A DNA stretch of 64,000 nt from Shewanellaceae bacterium UBA2521. Lineage in GTDB: Bacteria > Pseudomonadota > Gammaproteobacteria > Enterobacterales > Shewanellaceae. The notes beneath the pieces are model-generated. The model was not told where the DNA came from and ran no database searches. It saw nothing but the letters and a program-made list of their open reading frames with translations. How positions within the stretch are numbered: the stretch's first letter is position 1; each line of letters begins with the position of its first letter. The stretch is taken from the NCBI GenBank assembly GCA_002341165.1, contig DDNL01000037.1, positions 14,928 to 78,927 on the forward strand. Reading direction: 5' to 3'. Positions 41,915 through 53,104 of the stretch are shown here, piece after piece. A program made the position numbers and the translations under genes.

Positions 41915-43300
41915 TTAAGAGGAGAGAGTGCGAATTAGATTGGCGTAATCTTCTTTTATATCGTAGCTTTCATCTCGAAGCTGTTTAACTTTACGACAAG
42001 CATGCAATACTGTTGTATGATCTCGACCGCCGAATGCATCACCAATTTCTGGTAAAGAGTGGTTGGTCAGCTCTTTTGCGAGCGCCATTGCGACCTGCCT
42101 TGGACGTGCCACAGATCGAGAGCGCCTTTTAGAAAGCAAATCAGCTACTTTGATTTTGTAATACTCTGCAACTGTTTTTTGAATATTATCTATAGTCACG
42201 AGCTTTTCTTGCAAAGCTAGTAAATCACGTAGTGCTTCTCGAACAAAATCGATAGTGATGGCTCGACCGGTAAAGTTAGCGTTGGCGATAACACGGTTGA
42301 GCGCACCTTCAAGCTCTCTCACATTAGAGCGTAGGCGTTTTGCGATAAAGAAAGCAACTTCATGGGGTAGATGAATGTGACTGTTGTCTGCTTTGCGCAT
42401 GAGGATAGCAACACGGGTCTCCAACTCAGGTGGCTCGATGGCAACTGTGAGTCCCCAGCCAAAGCGTGACTTGAGTCGATCTTCTACACCATCGATCTCT
42501 TTTGGGTAGCGATCAGAGGTGAGAATGATTTGGTGATTCCCTTCAAGTAGAGCATTAAAAGTGTGGAAAAACTCTTCTTGCGAGCGATCTTTATTTGCAA
42601 AGAATTGAATATCATCAATAAGTAAGGCATCTACACTGCGGTAGTAGCGTTTGAATTTTTCAATAGCATTATTTTGCAATGCTCGTACCATATCTTGGAC
42701 GAAGCGCTCAGAGTGCATGTAGATGATTTTAGCATCAGGCTTGTTTTGCAAGATACCATTGCCTACAGCATGCAAAAGATGTGTTTTGCCTAGTCCGGTA
42801 TCGCCATATAAGAATAAAGGGTTATAAGCTGTACCAGGATTTTCAGCCACTTGTATGGCTGCAGCACGCCCTAGTTGGTTTGATTTACCTTCGACAAAGT
42901 TATCAAATAAGTAAGTAGGGTTAATGTTACTACTTCTATTGGGTTTGATTTCATGATCTACAGTAACGGGCTTGGCAGGAGCTGGTTTTGGTGCTTTGGT
43001 CGTTGGGGAGATGGGCTGCGAGATAGGCTCAGGCTCTTCTCGTTTGGCTGCTTCAGTTTTAGGAGCTCCGACATCAAAATGAAGCTGCGGTGTTTCGCTG
43101 CTATGGTTAGAAAAAAAGACGGTAATGAGCTCATAGTAACGCTCTTTGACCCAATCAAGAACAAAGCGATTCGGTGCATACAGAGTGAGGGTTTGGCCAT
43201 CATACTCTGCTTGTAATGGTCTAATCCATAAGCTAAATTGCTGTGATGGCAACTCTTCTTGCAGTTTTTCGCAGCATTCATTCCAAAGCGTTAACGCCAC
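41915..43300 (-). CDS. dnaA: chromosomal replication initiator protein DnaA
   Basis: Binds DnaA boxes and opens oriC. 461 residues. Domain I starts [25 protein letters not shown] and is followed by a Pro/Lys-rich linker (about 85-125). The AAA+ core has [19 protein letters not shown] and [20 protein letters not shown]. The C-terminal HTH signature is [16 protein letters not shown]. The start is GTG at 43300 (GTG GCG TTA) preceded by AAGGGG. It leads the dnaA-dnaN-recF-gyrB operon and diverges from rpmH. Confidence 0.98.
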   Translation of the reverse strand: MALTLWNECCEKLQEELPSQQFSLWIRPLQAEYDGQTLTLYAPNRFVLDWVKERYYELITVFFSNHSSETPQLHFDVGAPKTEAAKREEPEPISQPISPTTKAPKPAPAKPVTVDHEIKPNRSSNINPTYLFDNFVEGKSNQLGRAAAIQVAENPGTAYNPLFLYGDTGLGKTHLLHAVGNGILQNKPDAKIIYMHSERFVQDMVRALQNNAIEKFKRYYRSVDALLIDDIQFFANKDRSQEEFFHTFNALLEGNHQIILTSDRYPKEIDGVEDRLKSRFGWGLTVAIEPPELETRVAILMRKADNSHIHLPHEVAFFIAKRLRSNVRELEGALNRVIANANFTGRAITIDFVREALRDLLALQEKLVTIDNIQKTVAEYYKIKVADLLSKRRSRSVARPRQVAMALAKELTNHSLPEIGDAFGGRDHTTVLHACRKVKQLRDESYDIKEDYANLIRTLSS

Positions 43301-43377
43301 ATTGAGCCCCTTGATGATTTGAATAAAACTATATTCTACATTCTAGAGCTACCGATCGCTACACTTTAATCAAAAAA

Positions 43378-43566
43378 TTATCAACAACTTCTTATGTCAT
43401 TGAAAGCCTGATTGTTTATCCAAAATATAGAGAAGGTGTATTTTCTTTTTTATACTTATAAATCATAAGCTTACATGTTGTTTTATGTTTTTTTTAACAA
43501 AAGAGCTTGATCAGATCGACTAAAAAAGATATGTCGAGATAAATAACGTTCACAAAGTTATCCACA
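43378..43566. promoter_or_regulatory. DnaA boxes in the dnaA-rpmH spacer
   Basis: A perfect box TTATCCACA lies at 43558-43566, a one-mismatch TTATCAACA at 43378-43386, and a weak TTATCCAAA near 43417. The 452-base spacer otherwise holds AT-rich sequence and the two divergent promoters. These boxes may autoregulate dnaA. In pseudomonads this spacer is an origin, so it is an alternative oriC. Confidence 0.6.
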
Positions 43567-43657
43567 AAATCTAGCCTGTAAGGCATGGGTGAAGCTAGAT
43601 AAGACAAGATCTTGGGATAAAATACAGATAACTTGTTGAGAATATAGGTAAACAACC

Positions 43658-43686
43658 TTGACTAGGATGCTTTCTAGCCGTATAAT
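43658..43686 (+). promoter_or_regulatory. strong predicted promoter for rpmH-rnpA-yidD-yidC
   Basis: TTGACT (43658-43663), 17 bases, consensus TATAAT (43681-43686), 66 bases before the rpmH ATG. Confidence 0.8.
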
Positions 43687-43752
43687 CGCCCTAGAATTTG
43701 TGTGCAATGTACACAAAAATTTATATAACTTATTGAATATGGCAATAAAATT

Positions 43753-43890
43753 ATGAGTAAACGCACTTATCAACCAAGTAACTTAAAGCGTAAACGTTCA
43801 CATGGTTTCCGTGCTCGTATGGCAACAAAAAGCGGTCGTCAAGTTTTGGCTCGTCGTCGTGCTAAAGGTCGTGCTAGCTTAACTGTTTAA
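43753..43890 (+). CDS. rpmH: 50S ribosomal protein L34
   Basis: A 45-residue, Arg/Lys-rich protein: [20 protein letters not shown] at the start, [20 protein letters not shown] in the middle, then ASLTV. It covers the entire L34 family pattern (44-46 residues). It diverges from dnaA and leads rpmH-rnpA-yidD-yidC, as in most bacteria. The start is the ATG at 43753, 66 bases after a near-consensus promoter. Confidence 0.97.
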   Translation: MSKRTYQPSNLKRKRSHGFRARMATKSGRQVLARRRAKGRASLTV

Positions 43891-43900
43891 GGAATATCAG

Positions 43901-44269
43901 GTGCGTGACAACGCCTTTACTAGGGAGTTACGTCTACTAACTCCCTCCCAATTCCAAAGGGTTTTCTCTAACCCTGTCAGGGTATCTTCTCCTGAGATTA
44001 CGTTATTAGCTCATTTCAATGATGTGGAGCACCCACGTCTAGGGCTTGCTATTGCTAAGAAAAGTATCAAATTAGCCTGTCGTCGAAACCGAGTGAAACG
44101 CGTTATACGTGATAGCTTTCGCCTGAATAGACATGATTTTCATGCTATAGATATCGTGGTTATCAGCAAGCGCGGCATTGAAGATTTAAGCTCTACACAA
44201 CTACAGCAGCTTATAAAGACATTATGGATAAAGTTAAATCGACGCTGCAAAAAAGCTTTATCGGCTTAA
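43901..44269 (+). CDS. rnpA: ribonuclease P protein component
   Basis: Protein subunit of RNase P for tRNA 5' maturation. 122 basic residues with the RNR signature [16 protein letters not shown] (about 62-77) and a hydrophobic beta strand [10 protein letters not shown]. The start is GTG ten bases after the rpmH stop. Its end overlaps yidD by 46 bases in another frame, a common arrangement. Confidence 0.95.
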   Translation: MRDNAFTRELRLLTPSQFQRVFSNPVRVSSPEITLLAHFNDVEHPRLGLAIAKKSIKLACRRNRVKRVIRDSFRLNRHDFHAIDIVVISKRGIEDLSSTQLQQLIKTLWIKLNRRCKKALSA

Positions 44270-44478
44270 TTCGAGCTTACCAGAAGTGGGTGAGTCCGCT
44301 CTACCCTCCTTGCTGTCGATTTCATCCAAGCTGTTCAAGTTATGCAATAACAGCAATAAAATTACATGGAATTGTAAAAGGTTGTTGGTTATCTTGCAAA
44401 CGCATATTAAAATGTAACCCATTACATTCGGGAGGCTACGATCCCGTCCCACCACAACATAACAGGTATAAAAATTAA
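44224..44478 (+). CDS. yidD: membrane protein insertion efficiency factor YidD
   Basis: Small membrane-associated helper of YidC. 84 residues with [20 protein letters not shown] and the conserved C-S-SYA pattern, then [18 protein letters not shown]. The three conserved Cys of the family are present. It overlaps rnpA by 46 bases and lies three bases before yidC. Confidence 0.95.
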   Translation: MDKVKSTLQKSFIGLIRAYQKWVSPLYPPCCRFHPSCSSYAITAIKLHGIVKGCWLSCKRILKCNPLHSGGYDPVPPQHNRYKN

Positions 44479-44481
44479 GTT

Positions 44482-46095
44482 ATGGAATCACAACGCAATT
44501 TTTTGCTTATTGGATTACTCCTCTTAAGCGCTATGATTTGGTTACAGTGGAATACAGATAAAAACCCCGCTGTAGTACAAAATAATACAATGATGGAAGC
44601 TAATAGCTCTACAGATCAAGATGTGCCTACGGCTGATCAGGCTCAAAAAAAAGAAGTGATAGTTGAGCAAGATCTGGTTCATGTCGTTACAGATACCTTA
44701 GATCTGAAAATTAACCCTATCGGTGGTGATGTTGTCTATGCAGCATTGAAACAGTACAAAGTTGAGCTGGGCCAAGATGAATCTTTCGTGATGTTGAATG
44801 CGGAACCTGATTCAACCTATATGGCACAAAGTGGCTTGATTGGGCAAGATGGTATTGATCGCTCTGGAGCTCGAGCACGATACAGTGTCGCCCAATCTGA
44901 ATATCAGCTTGCCGAGGATCAAGATACGCTTAAGGTGTTATTGACGCTCAGTAAAGATGGAGTGAACTACATCAAGGAGTTTACTTTTGAGCGTGGTCAC
45001 TATGATATAGGTGTGCGCTATCTGATTGAAAACCAAAGTGATCGTACACTGCAAATGCAAATGTATGCTCAGCTCAAACAAAAAATGATCGAAGCGGAAT
45101 CAAGCATGATGATGCCAACATATAGAGGCGGGGCTTATTCCAACATTGAAGATCGTTTTACTAAGTACACTTTTGATGATATGGAAGATGCAAATCTCAA
45201 CCTATCGACCCAAGGTGGTTGGATTTCTATGATTCAGCATTATTTTGTATCGGCTTGGGTGCCACCACAAAATGAGCAACATAAGTTCTACACGAGTGTG
45301 CGTCGTGATGATACAGCCAATATTGGGTACTTGGGCGAGATGGTTGAAGTTGAGCCACAAAGTACACAGAAAATTCAAGCGAAGCTTTACGTTGGTCCGA
45401 AAGATCAAGCTGCTCTTTCTGCAATTGCTGAACACCTTAATCTTGTTGTTGATTATGGTTTTCTTTGGTGGTTAGCTGTGCCGATTCATGCGCTTTTGAT
45501 GTTCTTCCAAGGCTTTGTCGTGAACTGGGGCTTGGCAATTATTCTTGTGACTTTGACTGTTCGTGGTCTACTTTATCCTTTAACCAAAGCACAATATGTG
45601 TCTATGGCTAAAATGCGTAACTTGCAGCCTAAACTTCAAAGTTTGAAAGACAGATACGGTGAAGATCGCCAAAAAATGGGTCAAGCTATGATGGAGTTAT
45701 ACCGTAAGGAAAAAGTAAATCCTATGGGTGGATGCTTACCTTTAATCCTTCAGATGCCTATTTTTATTGCTTTGTATTGGGTTCTACTTGAGAGCGTTGA
45801 ATTACGTCATGCGCCGTTCATGTTATGGATTCAAGACTTATCAGTACAAGATCCTTTTTATGTATTGCCGATTTTAATGGGTGCTTCAATGTGGTTCATG
45901 CAAAGATTACAGCCACAAGCTGCAACTTTGGATCCGATGCAGCAGAAAATGATGCAATACATGCCTTTAATGTTTACCGTCTTTTTCTTATGGTTCCCTT
46001 CAGGCTTAGTTTTATACTGGTTGGTGGGTAACTTGGTTGCTATAGGACAACAGCTCGTTATCTATAAGAGCCTTGAAAAGCGCGGCTTAAAATAA
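44482..46095 (+). CDS. yidC: membrane protein insertase YidC
   Basis: Inserts and folds inner-membrane proteins alone or with SecYEG. 537 residues, gram-negative type: an N-terminal anchor ([16 protein letters not shown]), a large periplasmic beta domain (about 50-330), then the conserved five-helix core with [33 protein letters not shown] (charged cytoplasmic hairpin) and [20 protein letters not shown]. It is followed by a terminator. Confidence 0.97.
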   Translation: MESQRNFLLIGLLLLSAMIWLQWNTDKNPAVVQNNTMMEANSSTDQDVPTADQAQKKEVIVEQDLVHVVTDTLDLKINPIGGDVVYAALKQYKVELGQDESFVMLNAEPDSTYMAQSGLIGQDGIDRSGARARYSVAQSEYQLAEDQDTLKVLLTLSKDGVNYIKEFTFERGHYDIGVRYLIENQSDRTLQMQMYAQLKQKMIEAESSMMMPTYRGGAYSNIEDRFTKYTFDDMEDANLNLSTQGGWISMIQHYFVSAWVPPQNEQHKFYTSVRRDDTANIGYLGEMVEVEPQSTQKIQAKLYVGPKDQAALSAIAEHLNLVVDYGFLWWLAVPIHALLMFFQGFVVNWGLAIILVTLTVRGLLYPLTKAQYVSMAKMRNLQPKLQSLKDRYGEDRQKMGQAMMELYRKEKVNPMGGCLPLILQMPIFIALYWVLLESVELRHAPFMLWIQDLSVQDPFYVLPILMGASMWFMQRLQPQAATLDPMQQKMMQYMPLMFTVFFLWFPSGLVLYWLVGNLVAIGQQLVIYKSLEKRGLK

Positions 46096-46107
46096 AAGCC
46101 TCAAATG

Positions 46108-46132
46108 AAAGGCGGCGCAGGTCGCCTTTTTT
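46108..46132 (+). terminator. Rho-independent terminator after yidC
   Basis: AAAGGCG (46108-46114) pairs with CGCCTTT (46123-46129) across an eight-base loop, followed by T. It lies 12 bases beyond the yidC stop and separates yidC from mnmE. Confidence 0.9.
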
Positions 46133-46160
46133 AATGGATCAAAATAAAGTGTAAAGAAGT

Positions 46161-47525
46161 ATGTTAAAACAAGATACAATTGTCGCTCAAGCTACTGCAC
46201 CTGGACGCGGTGGAGTGGGTATTGTTCGGTTATCAGGACCTCATGTGAAGCAGGTCATGCAGCGTGTTTTAGGCCAATCTTTAAAGCCTCGCCAAGCAGT
46301 ATATCTCCCCTTTTATGATGCGCAAGGCCAAGTGGTAGATCAAGGTATTGCTTTGTTTTTTCAAGGGCCTCACTCCTTTACGGGAGAAGATGTATTGGAA
46401 CTTCAAGGCCATGGTGGTCAGGTTGTCATGGATTTATTGATTCGAGCGGCGTTGTCGATTGAAGATATACGTGTAGCCGATCCCGGTGAGTTTTCTCAAC
46501 GTGCTTTTTTGAATAATAAAATTGATTTAGCGCAGGCCGAAGCTATTGCTGACTTGATTGAAGCGACTTCAGAGCAAGCAGCAAGTAATGCATTGCAATC
46601 GATGCAAGGCGCATTCTCTAAGGAAGTGAGTCAATTAGTCGAAGCTCTAACACATTTGCGCATGTATGTTGAAGCGGCTATTGATTTTCCCGAAGAAGAA
46701 ATTGATTTTTTAAATGATGGTAAGATTACGCAAGATTTAGCTGCGATTGAGCAGCATATGCAACAGGTTTTTGCCAAAGCGAATCAAGGCGCCATCATTC
46801 GAGAAGGCATGAAAGTGGTGATTGCGGGCCGTCCTAATGCTGGTAAATCGAGTTTATTGAATGCTTTAGCTGGTAAAGAGTCTGCAATTGTAACCGATAT
46901 TGCAGGCACAACCCGAGATATCTTGCGCGAACAAATTCATCTTGAAGGTATGCCTATACATGTGATTGATACCGCCGGTCTACGTGATACGACTAATGCA
47001 GTTGAGCAAATAGGTATTGAACGTGCTTGGCAAGAAATCCATCAAGCAGATCGAATTCTATTTCTTGTTGATGCAACCACGACTCAGGAAACCGATCCTT
47101 TTGTTATTTGGCCTGAATTTATGGCAAAGCTTCCTGCTCATGTAAAAGTGACAGTGATACGCAATAAAGTTGATTTGAGTGCAGAAACTTTAGAGCATGA
47201 GTTAGAACAAGACCAGCCTGTACTACGTTTATCTATTACAGAAGGTATAGGCCTTGAGGCATTGAAGTCTCACCTTAAGCAGTGTATGGGTTATCAGGGT
47301 ACAACGGAAAGTCAATTTAGTGCGAGGCGTCGTCACTTAGAAGCACTAGAACAAGCACAAGAAGCACTTGCTCGAGGTCGCGTACAACTTGAAGTCTATC
47401 AAGCGGGAGAACTCTTAGCAGAAGAGTTACGTTTAGCGCAAGAAGCTTTATCTCAAATTACGGGACGGTTTAGTTCTGATGATTTATTGGGTAAGATTTT
47501 TGGATCTTTTTGTATTGGTAAGTAA
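46161..47525 (+). CDS. mnmE: tRNA modification GTPase MnmE
   Basis: With MnmG it forms cmnm5 on wobble uridines. 454 residues, same as E. coli. The N domain starts [22 protein letters not shown] (first 20 residues shared with the family). The G domain has [34 protein letters not shown] and NKVD. The C-terminal catalytic Cys motif CIGK ends the protein. Confidence 0.97.
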   Translation: MLKQDTIVAQATAPGRGGVGIVRLSGPHVKQVMQRVLGQSLKPRQAVYLPFYDAQGQVVDQGIALFFQGPHSFTGEDVLELQGHGGQVVMDLLIRAALSIEDIRVADPGEFSQRAFLNNKIDLAQAEAIADLIEATSEQAASNALQSMQGAFSKEVSQLVEALTHLRMYVEAAIDFPEEEIDFLNDGKITQDLAAIEQHMQQVFAKANQGAIIREGMKVVIAGRPNAGKSSLLNALAGKESAIVTDIAGTTRDILREQIHLEGMPIHVIDTAGLRDTTNAVEQIGIERAWQEIHQADRILFLVDATTTQETDPFVIWPEFMAKLPAHVKVTVIRNKVDLSAETLEHELEQDQPVLRLSITEGIGLEALKSHLKQCMGYQGTTESQFSARRRHLEALEQAQEALARGRVQLEVYQAGELLAEELRLAQEALSQITGRFSSDDLLGKIFGSFCIGK

Positions 47526-47565
47526 ACTTAAAGTATAAGATGAATGATGTGAGAGGTAATCATCT

Positions 47566-48030
47566 ATGACTAATCAACAGATTTACTACGCCGGATTTTG
47601 GAAAAGAATATGTGCTTTTGCTTTGGATGCTCTACTGCAAACCTTGGTTATCTCTTTTCCTCTCTACTTTTTGCTTAATTCAAGTTCTTCCTTTGATTAT
47701 CATAGCCTTGCAGCCTTATGGCTGGAATCGGGTTTAATTGCGCTCTTTGTCATTGTTTTTTGGCGTTATAAATCGGCCACACCAGGTAAAATGTTGTTTC
47801 ATATGGAAGTGGTCGATGCGCAAACTTTAGCACCTTTGCCGACTTCGCGCCTTATACTACGCTACTTCAGCTATTTGTTGTCGATTTTACCTCTTTTTTT
47901 AGGGGTTTTCATGATGGGCTGGACAGAGAGAAAACAAGGATTACATGATAAAATTGCGCGCTCTGTTGTGGTGATTAAGCAGAAAAAATATGTAGAGGAA
48001 ACAAGTGAAGCAGATGCTTCACCTGTCTAA
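47566..48030 (+). CDS. RDD-family membrane protein
   Basis: 154 residues with the RDD pattern: AGFWKRICAFALDALLQ (the Arg and first Asp), three hydrophobic segments (ALLQTLVISFPLYFLL, LIALFVIVFW, YLLSILPLFLGVFMM), TPGKMLFHMEVVDA, and the final Asp in KQGLHDKIARSVVV. Function is generally unknown; some RDD proteins affect ion transport. It lies 40 bases after mnmE and may be co-transcribed. It converges on polA with 36 bases between the stops. Confidence 0.85.
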   Translation: MTNQQIYYAGFWKRICAFALDALLQTLVISFPLYFLLNSSSSFDYHSLAALWLESGLIALFVIVFWRYKSATPGKMLFHMEVVDAQTLAPLPTSRLILRYFSYLLSILPLFLGVFMMGWTERKQGLHDKIARSVVVIKQKKYVEETSEADASPV

Positions 48031-48066
48031 AGCCGAAGAATAACAAGAATAAGGTGTGGGTGCTTA

Positions 48067-50796
48067 TTAATGTGCCTGCTCCCATGAGACACCAAACTGC
48101 GCATCGACTAAGAGTGGTACATCAAGCTTTGCTGCATTCGACATCAGTTCAGCGAGGTGTTTTTTCGCTTCTTGAGCGTGCTTTTTGGGCACTTCAAATA
48201 CCAGCTCATCATGCACCTGCATCAACATCTTTATGCCTAAATGCGGGTGCTGAGTCAGCCAGTCTTCTACTGCAATCATCGCCAGCTTGATGATATCCGC
48301 TGCAGTGCCTTGCATAGGTGCGTTGATTGCAGCACGTTCTGCAGCTGCACGGCGCATCTGATTTTTAGCATGAATTTCCGGTAAATAAAGTCGTCTACCA
48401 AAGAGTGTTTCAACAAAGCCCTGTTCAGCAACTTGAGCACGGGTACGTTCCATGTAATGGAGTACGCCAGGATAGCGTTCAAAATAGGTATCCATATAAA
48501 GTTGTGCTTCGTGGCGTGGAATATCAAGTTGTTTGGATAATCCAAATGCAGACATACCATAGATGAGACCAAAGTTAACAGCTTTAGCGCGTCGTCGCTG
48601 TTCGTGAGTCACTTGATCAAAGTCAACATTAAATACTTCTGCAGCAGTGGCTTTATGAATATCTTTATTTTCCGCAAAGGCTTGGAGTAGATTTGGATCT
48701 TGTGAAAGATGCGCCATAATCCTTAATTCAACTTGTGAGTAGTCAGCAGCGAGTACCACATGATCGTCAGGTGCAATAAAAGCATGACGAATGCGTCTTC
48801 CTTCTTCACTACGAATAGGAATGTTTTGCAAGTTAGGATCTGCTGAGGATAATCGCCCTGTAGCAGTAACCGCTTGATGATAATTCGTATGGACGCGCTG
48901 TGACGCGTCGTGAATCATCAAGGGTAACTTATCGATATAAGTTGTTTTAAGTTTAATGAGGCTGCGATGCTGCAAAATAACTTCAGGAAGTGGGTAATCT
49001 AGAGCCAGCTCAGCAAGAACTTCTTCAGCTGTAGAAGGAGCACCTTTAGGTGTTTTCTTTAAAATTGGATAGTTTAGTTTTTCAAAAAAGATGTGTTGCA
49101 GCTGTTTTGTTGAACTGAGATTAAAATGCTCTCCTGCAAGCTCAAATGCTTTGCTTTCTAGCTCTTCAATCACTTGGGTAATTTCTTCGCTTTGTTGCTT
49201 TAAGCTCTCGGTATCGATGAGTACGCCTTGACGCTCGATTTTAGATAAAATATGAATTAAAGGTTGTTCAATTTGTTCATAGACTTTTTTCAGAGTCGGT
49301 GCTTTTTCCAGCTCAGCCCAAAGATGTTGGTGCAATTGAAGTGTGATATCAGCATCTTCACACGCATAATGTACAGCGGGTTCGAGTTCTATCTGATTGA
49401 ATGTTTTCTGTTTAGCGCCCTTCCCTGCAACATCTTCAAAAGACACGGTTTTCTTATTGAGATAGGTATAAGCTAAATCGTTCATATTGTGGCGTGTAGC
49501 GGTTGAGTTCAAGACATAAGACTCTAACATGGTATCAAAAACTGCACCCTGTACATCAATACCATACTTTTTAAATATACTTCGGTCATATTTAATATTC
49601 TGGCCAACTTTAAGAATACTTGGATTTTCGAGCATAGGTTGAATAGCTTGGAGTACTTGATCCAGAGTGATTTGCTTGGGCGCATTCTCATAATCATGCG
49701 CTAAAGGAATATAAGCTGCATGACCTGCCTGAATTGACCAGGAGATGCCAACGAGTTCAGCTTTCATATAATCAAGGCTGGTGGTTTCTGTATCGATAGC
49801 AACATAAGGCGCTTGATGAATTTTTTCAATCCACCTATTCAAATCTGTTTCAGTTAAAATGCAGTGATATGAGGTATCAGCGCTTTCAGCGGGTATAGGC
49901 TGTGGTAGGTTCGATTCACCTAATCGTTTTTGCTCATCAAGCAATCGTCTAAATTCAAGTGTGCTGTAGAGTTCAATCAGCTTTTCACGATCTTCAGGCT
50001 GACGACTTAGATCTTGAGCATCATCTTGTAAATCTACATCACATTTGATGGTCACCAGATCTCTTGAAAGCATGAGTAAATCTTTGTGCTCTATCAGCTT
50101 CTTTTTCATAGTTTTTGCACCACGAAAGCTTAAATGTTGAATCATATCTAAGTTTTCATAGATTTTATCAACACCACCAATATGGTGAATCAATGCATGT
50201 GCTGTTTTTTCTCCCACGCCAGGAAGTCCTGGGATATTATCCGAGGTATCTCCTACAAGGGCTAGATAATCGATCATTTGTTCAGGTTTTACCCCAAACT
50301 TTTGTTCCACACCTTGAGGATCAAGATAAGTCTGCGTCATGGTGTTGATTAAGCTTATATGCTCGTTGACAAGCTGAGCGAGATCTTTATCTCCTGTGCT
50401 GATCAGAGTTGACTGCTTATTTTGACTTGCTTGGCGGGCGAGTGTGCCTATTACATCATCTGCTTCAACACCTTCAATACTTATAATGGGTAGTCCTAAC
50501 GCTTGAATCACTTCATAAAGAGGTGCAATTTGGCTACGTAAATCATCGGGCATTTTTTGTCGATTGGCTTTATATTGATCGTACATCTCATCACGAAATG
50601 TTGGTCCTTTAGCATCAAACACGACGGCAATGCGTTCAGGCTTATATTCTTTCAGTAAACTGCGCAGCATGTTAACGACGCCAAATATAGCTCCTGTTGC
50701 CTCCCCTTTGGAATTGGTTAAATGAGGCGGTGCAAAGTAGGCACGATATAGATAGGATGAACCATCAACTAAAATAAAAGGTGATTTTTTTTCCAT
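48067..50796 (-). CDS. polA: DNA polymerase I
   Basis: Repair and Okazaki-fragment polymerase. 909 residues with all three domains. The 5' nuclease starts LVDGSSYLYRAYFAPPHL. The proofreading domain is intact (AIDTETTSLD, VGQNIKYDRS, YACEDADITLQLH). The polymerase has TGRLSSADPNLQNIP, DYSQVELRIMAHLSQD, RRAKAVNFGLIYG and QVHDELVFEVP. A DnaA box lies about 90 bases before its start. It is monocistronic. Confidence 0.98.
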   Translation of the reverse strand: MEKKSPFILVDGSSYLYRAYFAPPHLTNSKGEATGAIFGVVNMLRSLLKEYKPERIAVVFDAKGPTFRDEMYDQYKANRQKMPDDLRSQIAPLYEVIQALGLPIISIEGVEADDVIGTLARQASQNKQSTLISTGDKDLAQLVNEHISLINTMTQTYLDPQGVEQKFGVKPEQMIDYLALVGDTSDNIPGLPGVGEKTAHALIHHIGGVDKIYENLDMIQHLSFRGAKTMKKKLIEHKDLLMLSRDLVTIKCDVDLQDDAQDLSRQPEDREKLIELYSTLEFRRLLDEQKRLGESNLPQPIPAESADTSYHCILTETDLNRWIEKIHQAPYVAIDTETTSLDYMKAELVGISWSIQAGHAAYIPLAHDYENAPKQITLDQVLQAIQPMLENPSILKVGQNIKYDRSIFKKYGIDVQGAVFDTMLESYVLNSTATRHNMNDLAYTYLNKKTVSFEDVAGKGAKQKTFNQIELEPAVHYACEDADITLQLHQHLWAELEKAPTLKKVYEQIEQPLIHILSKIERQGVLIDTESLKQQSEEITQVIEELESKAFELAGEHFNLSSTKQLQHIFFEKLNYPILKKTPKGAPSTAEEVLAELALDYPLPEVILQHRSLIKLKTTYIDKLPLMIHDASQRVHTNYHQAVTATGRLSSADPNLQNIPIRSEEGRRIRHAFIAPDDHVVLAADYSQVELRIMAHLSQDPNLLQAFAENKDIHKATAAEVFNVDFDQVTHEQRRRAKAVNFGLIYGMSAFGLSKQLDIPRHEAQLYMDTYFERYPGVLHYMERTRAQVAEQGFVETLFGRRLYLPEIHAKNQMRRAAAERAAINAPMQGTAADIIKLAMIAVEDWLTQHPHLGIKMLMQVHDELVFEVPKKHAQEAKKHLAELMSNAAKLDVPLLVDAQFGVSWEQAH

Positions 50797-51287
50797 AGTA
50801 TAAAGGTATTTGAAATATTTTTATGTAGGCATAGGATGCCACAAATTGATATTTTTTTCAGCAGTTAATTTTCAACCACTTCTGTGGATAACTTTGTTAC
50901 TTAATTATGACGCCGAGATTGTGCATCTAAGCGGTTTTTATAATTTCTTATTTTAAATCAATTATTTAGTAATTTTTTTTTGGTAGATCACTGTTTTTGT
51001 ATGGAAAAAATTTGTGTGGATTTTTTTTTTAAGAATTTATCTAATATTTTTACCCATTCTAGAGTAAATTTTACTCTATCTGTATGATCTTTTTCTATTA
51101 AGGTTTGATTTTTTTCTTGATAAAGAGGAACAAAGTATCAAATCAAATAGGAAGTTTTGAGCACTGCAATTTGAAGTATCTGCAGATTACAAAGATCTAT
51201 TTATATATTTTAGTGTAATCATTTAATTTATTTCTATACTTAATGGAGAAAATAAACATTGTATATTTTTAGAGCATTGAGGGATCT
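50797..51287. other. AT-rich divergent spacer between polA and the chemoreceptor, with one DnaA box
   Basis: 490 bases, no ORF. It contains a perfect DnaA box on the minus strand at 50883-50891 (TGTGGATAA on plus), long T-runs, and the divergent promoters of polA and the chemoreceptor gene, for which I find no strong consensus pair. No RNA gene is recognised. Confidence 0.5.
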
Positions 51288-52916
51288 ATGATACTGAATT
51301 ATTTATCAATACGACAAAAAATACTGAGTCTTGTTGGTGCTGTGTGCTTAGTGTTTATTCTATCTATGTTTTTTATCAAAGTCACTAATGACAGGTTGTT
51401 CACGGTTGTGACTGATTTTTTCCAAGAAGACTTTGCTGTCTTATTAGATTTTAGTGAGATTGATGAATTACATGCGAGCATGGTTTTAGATATCACTAGG
51501 CTTCAAATATCCTATATGTTAAAGCTGAACAATCAAACTGTCGGATATTTGGAAAAGTTAGATAAATCTCAGAAGAAAGTCCCTGATTTACTTGAACACT
51601 TAGGGGAGTTGATGAAAGGTGATCCTTTATTTGATGAGCTCAAAAATAAAATAGAGGTCTTCGACTCAGCTTCAAAAGATTTTATCGCTGCAATGAAGAT
51701 ACCTCCTGAACATAAAGCGCCCTTCCCCGTTTTTAAGCGTTTTAGAGACTCTGGTGTTGATTTTGATAAAGTTGTTGATGTGTTTGAATCCAAAATGGAG
51801 GAAGATCGTAACCTTATTATCGAAGAGATTTATGACTCTATTTTTATCTCAACAGGTCTGTTTTATGCTGCGATCAGTCTGGCTCTTATTTTGAGCTTGG
51901 TTGCTGTAACCCTTATCACGATTCCTATGGTTAATGCTCTCAACAAAGTCAAAGGTATGTCTGTTTCCTTATCTGAAGGCAATTTGAATATTAAAGAAGA
52001 TTTTATTGGTACAGATGAATTCTCAACGGTCGGACGTGCTTTATCAAATACGATCAAAAACTTGCAGGAAGTGGTGCATCATATAACTAAATCAAGCAAT
52101 GATATTTCGGAAAAAAGTCAGTTGCTAGTCGGAGCTAATCATGAAATTATGAATGCTTCTACCCTTGTCTCTGACAATACTATGCTCACTGTGACGGCGA
52201 TGGATCAAATTACGCAAACAAGTTCTATCATCAGTCAAAATATCAGTGAAACAGCCGATACTTCATCAGATATGGAAAACCTTGCGCAAGATGGGTTAAA
52301 GTCTTCGGGTGATATGCAGCAATCGGTAATGCATCTATCAGAAAATATTGATGGTGCTTCTCTTGCTGTAGGCAACTTAAGAGAAGCTTCTAAAAATATT
52401 GAGAGTATTTTAGAGGTGATACGAAATATAGCCAATCAAACAAATTTGTTAGCTCTAAATGCTGCAATTGAAGCCGCGCGAGCCGGTGATAAAGGGCGTG
52501 GCTTTGCTGTTGTTGCGGATGAAGTCAGGGAGTTATCGCAACGCTCAGAAAACTCAGTGAATGAAATTGAAGCTATTTTAATTCAACTTTTATCTGCGTG
52601 TGAAGAAACCTTTAAGATGATGGAGCAAAGTCAAAAATTTGCCAAAGAGTCACAAAATAAAGTAGAAGATTCACACGCTATGCTTCAAGGTATTATCAAT
52701 ATGATTAAGTTGGTTAATGGTAAAACTCAAGAAGTTAATATATCCCTAAAAGAGCAACAGCTGGCTATCCAAGAAATTAATCAAACCATGCATAAGGTTC
52801 AAGAAATGACAAAACAGTCTTCCTCTGTGGCTTCTTCGGCACTTAATGAGAGCTCGGGTCTTGATGTTATTTGTAAAGAAATGGATAAGCAGATTAATTT
52901 CTTCAAACTGCCTTAG
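51288..52916 (+). CDS. methyl-accepting chemotaxis protein
   Basis: Transmembrane chemoreceptor of 542 residues. TM1 is at about 13-31, a periplasmic four-helix-type domain spans 35-184 (ligand unknown), TM2 about 186-212 and a HAMP domain 213-265. The signalling hairpin has its highly conserved tip [20 protein letters not shown] and [16 protein letters not shown]. The C-terminus (NFFKLP) lacks the NWETF-type CheR-binding pentapeptide, so methylation would need other receptors. No che or flagellar gene adjoins it. Confidence 0.95.
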   Translation: MILNYLSIRQKILSLVGAVCLVFILSMFFIKVTNDRLFTVVTDFFQEDFAVLLDFSEIDELHASMVLDITRLQISYMLKLNNQTVGYLEKLDKSQKKVPDLLEHLGELMKGDPLFDELKNKIEVFDSASKDFIAAMKIPPEHKAPFPVFKRFRDSGVDFDKVVDVFESKMEEDRNLIIEEIYDSIFISTGLFYAAISLALILSLVAVTLITIPMVNALNKVKGMSVSLSEGNLNIKEDFIGTDEFSTVGRALSNTIKNLQEVVHHITKSSNDISEKSQLLVGANHEIMNASTLVSDNTMLTVTAMDQITQTSSIISQNISETADTSSDMENLAQDGLKSSGDMQQSVMHLSENIDGASLAVGNLREASKNIESILEVIRNIANQTNLLALNAAIEAARAGDKGRGFAVVADEVRELSQRSENSVNEIEAILIQLLSACEETFKMMEQSQKFAKESQNKVEDSHAMLQGIINMIKLVNGKTQEVNISLKEQQLAIQEINQTMHKVQEMTKQSSSVASSALNESSGLDVICKEMDKQINFFKLP

Positions 52917-52967
52917 CGTTCAAAGCTATGAAGTGATAGCTAAAAATAAAAAGTATCTCTATGAGAA

Positions 52968-52995
52968 AATAACCCTTTAATCGGGTTATTTTTTT
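52968..52995 (+). terminator. Rho-independent terminator of the chemoreceptor gene
   Basis: AATAACCC (52968-52975) pairs with GGGTTATT (52983-52990) over a seven-base loop and is followed by T, 52 bases after the stop. Confidence 0.9.
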
Positions 52996-52996
52996 A

Positions 52997-53026
52997 TAAA
53001 AAAAAGACCAGACAAATAATGTCTGG
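52997..53026 (-). terminator. Rho-independent terminator of the YhhQ gene
   Basis: On the minus strand a perfect seven-base stem (CCAGACA/TGTCTGG, 53026-53008) is followed by a T-run. It is placed back to back with the preceding rightward terminator. Confidence 0.85.
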
Positions 53027-53104
53027 CCAAATTGTGAGCAATGTCCTTTATCTTTCCCTGTGAGTGAGAAAAGAGAACAAAGTAATGATAATCGTTTTCA
53101 TTTA

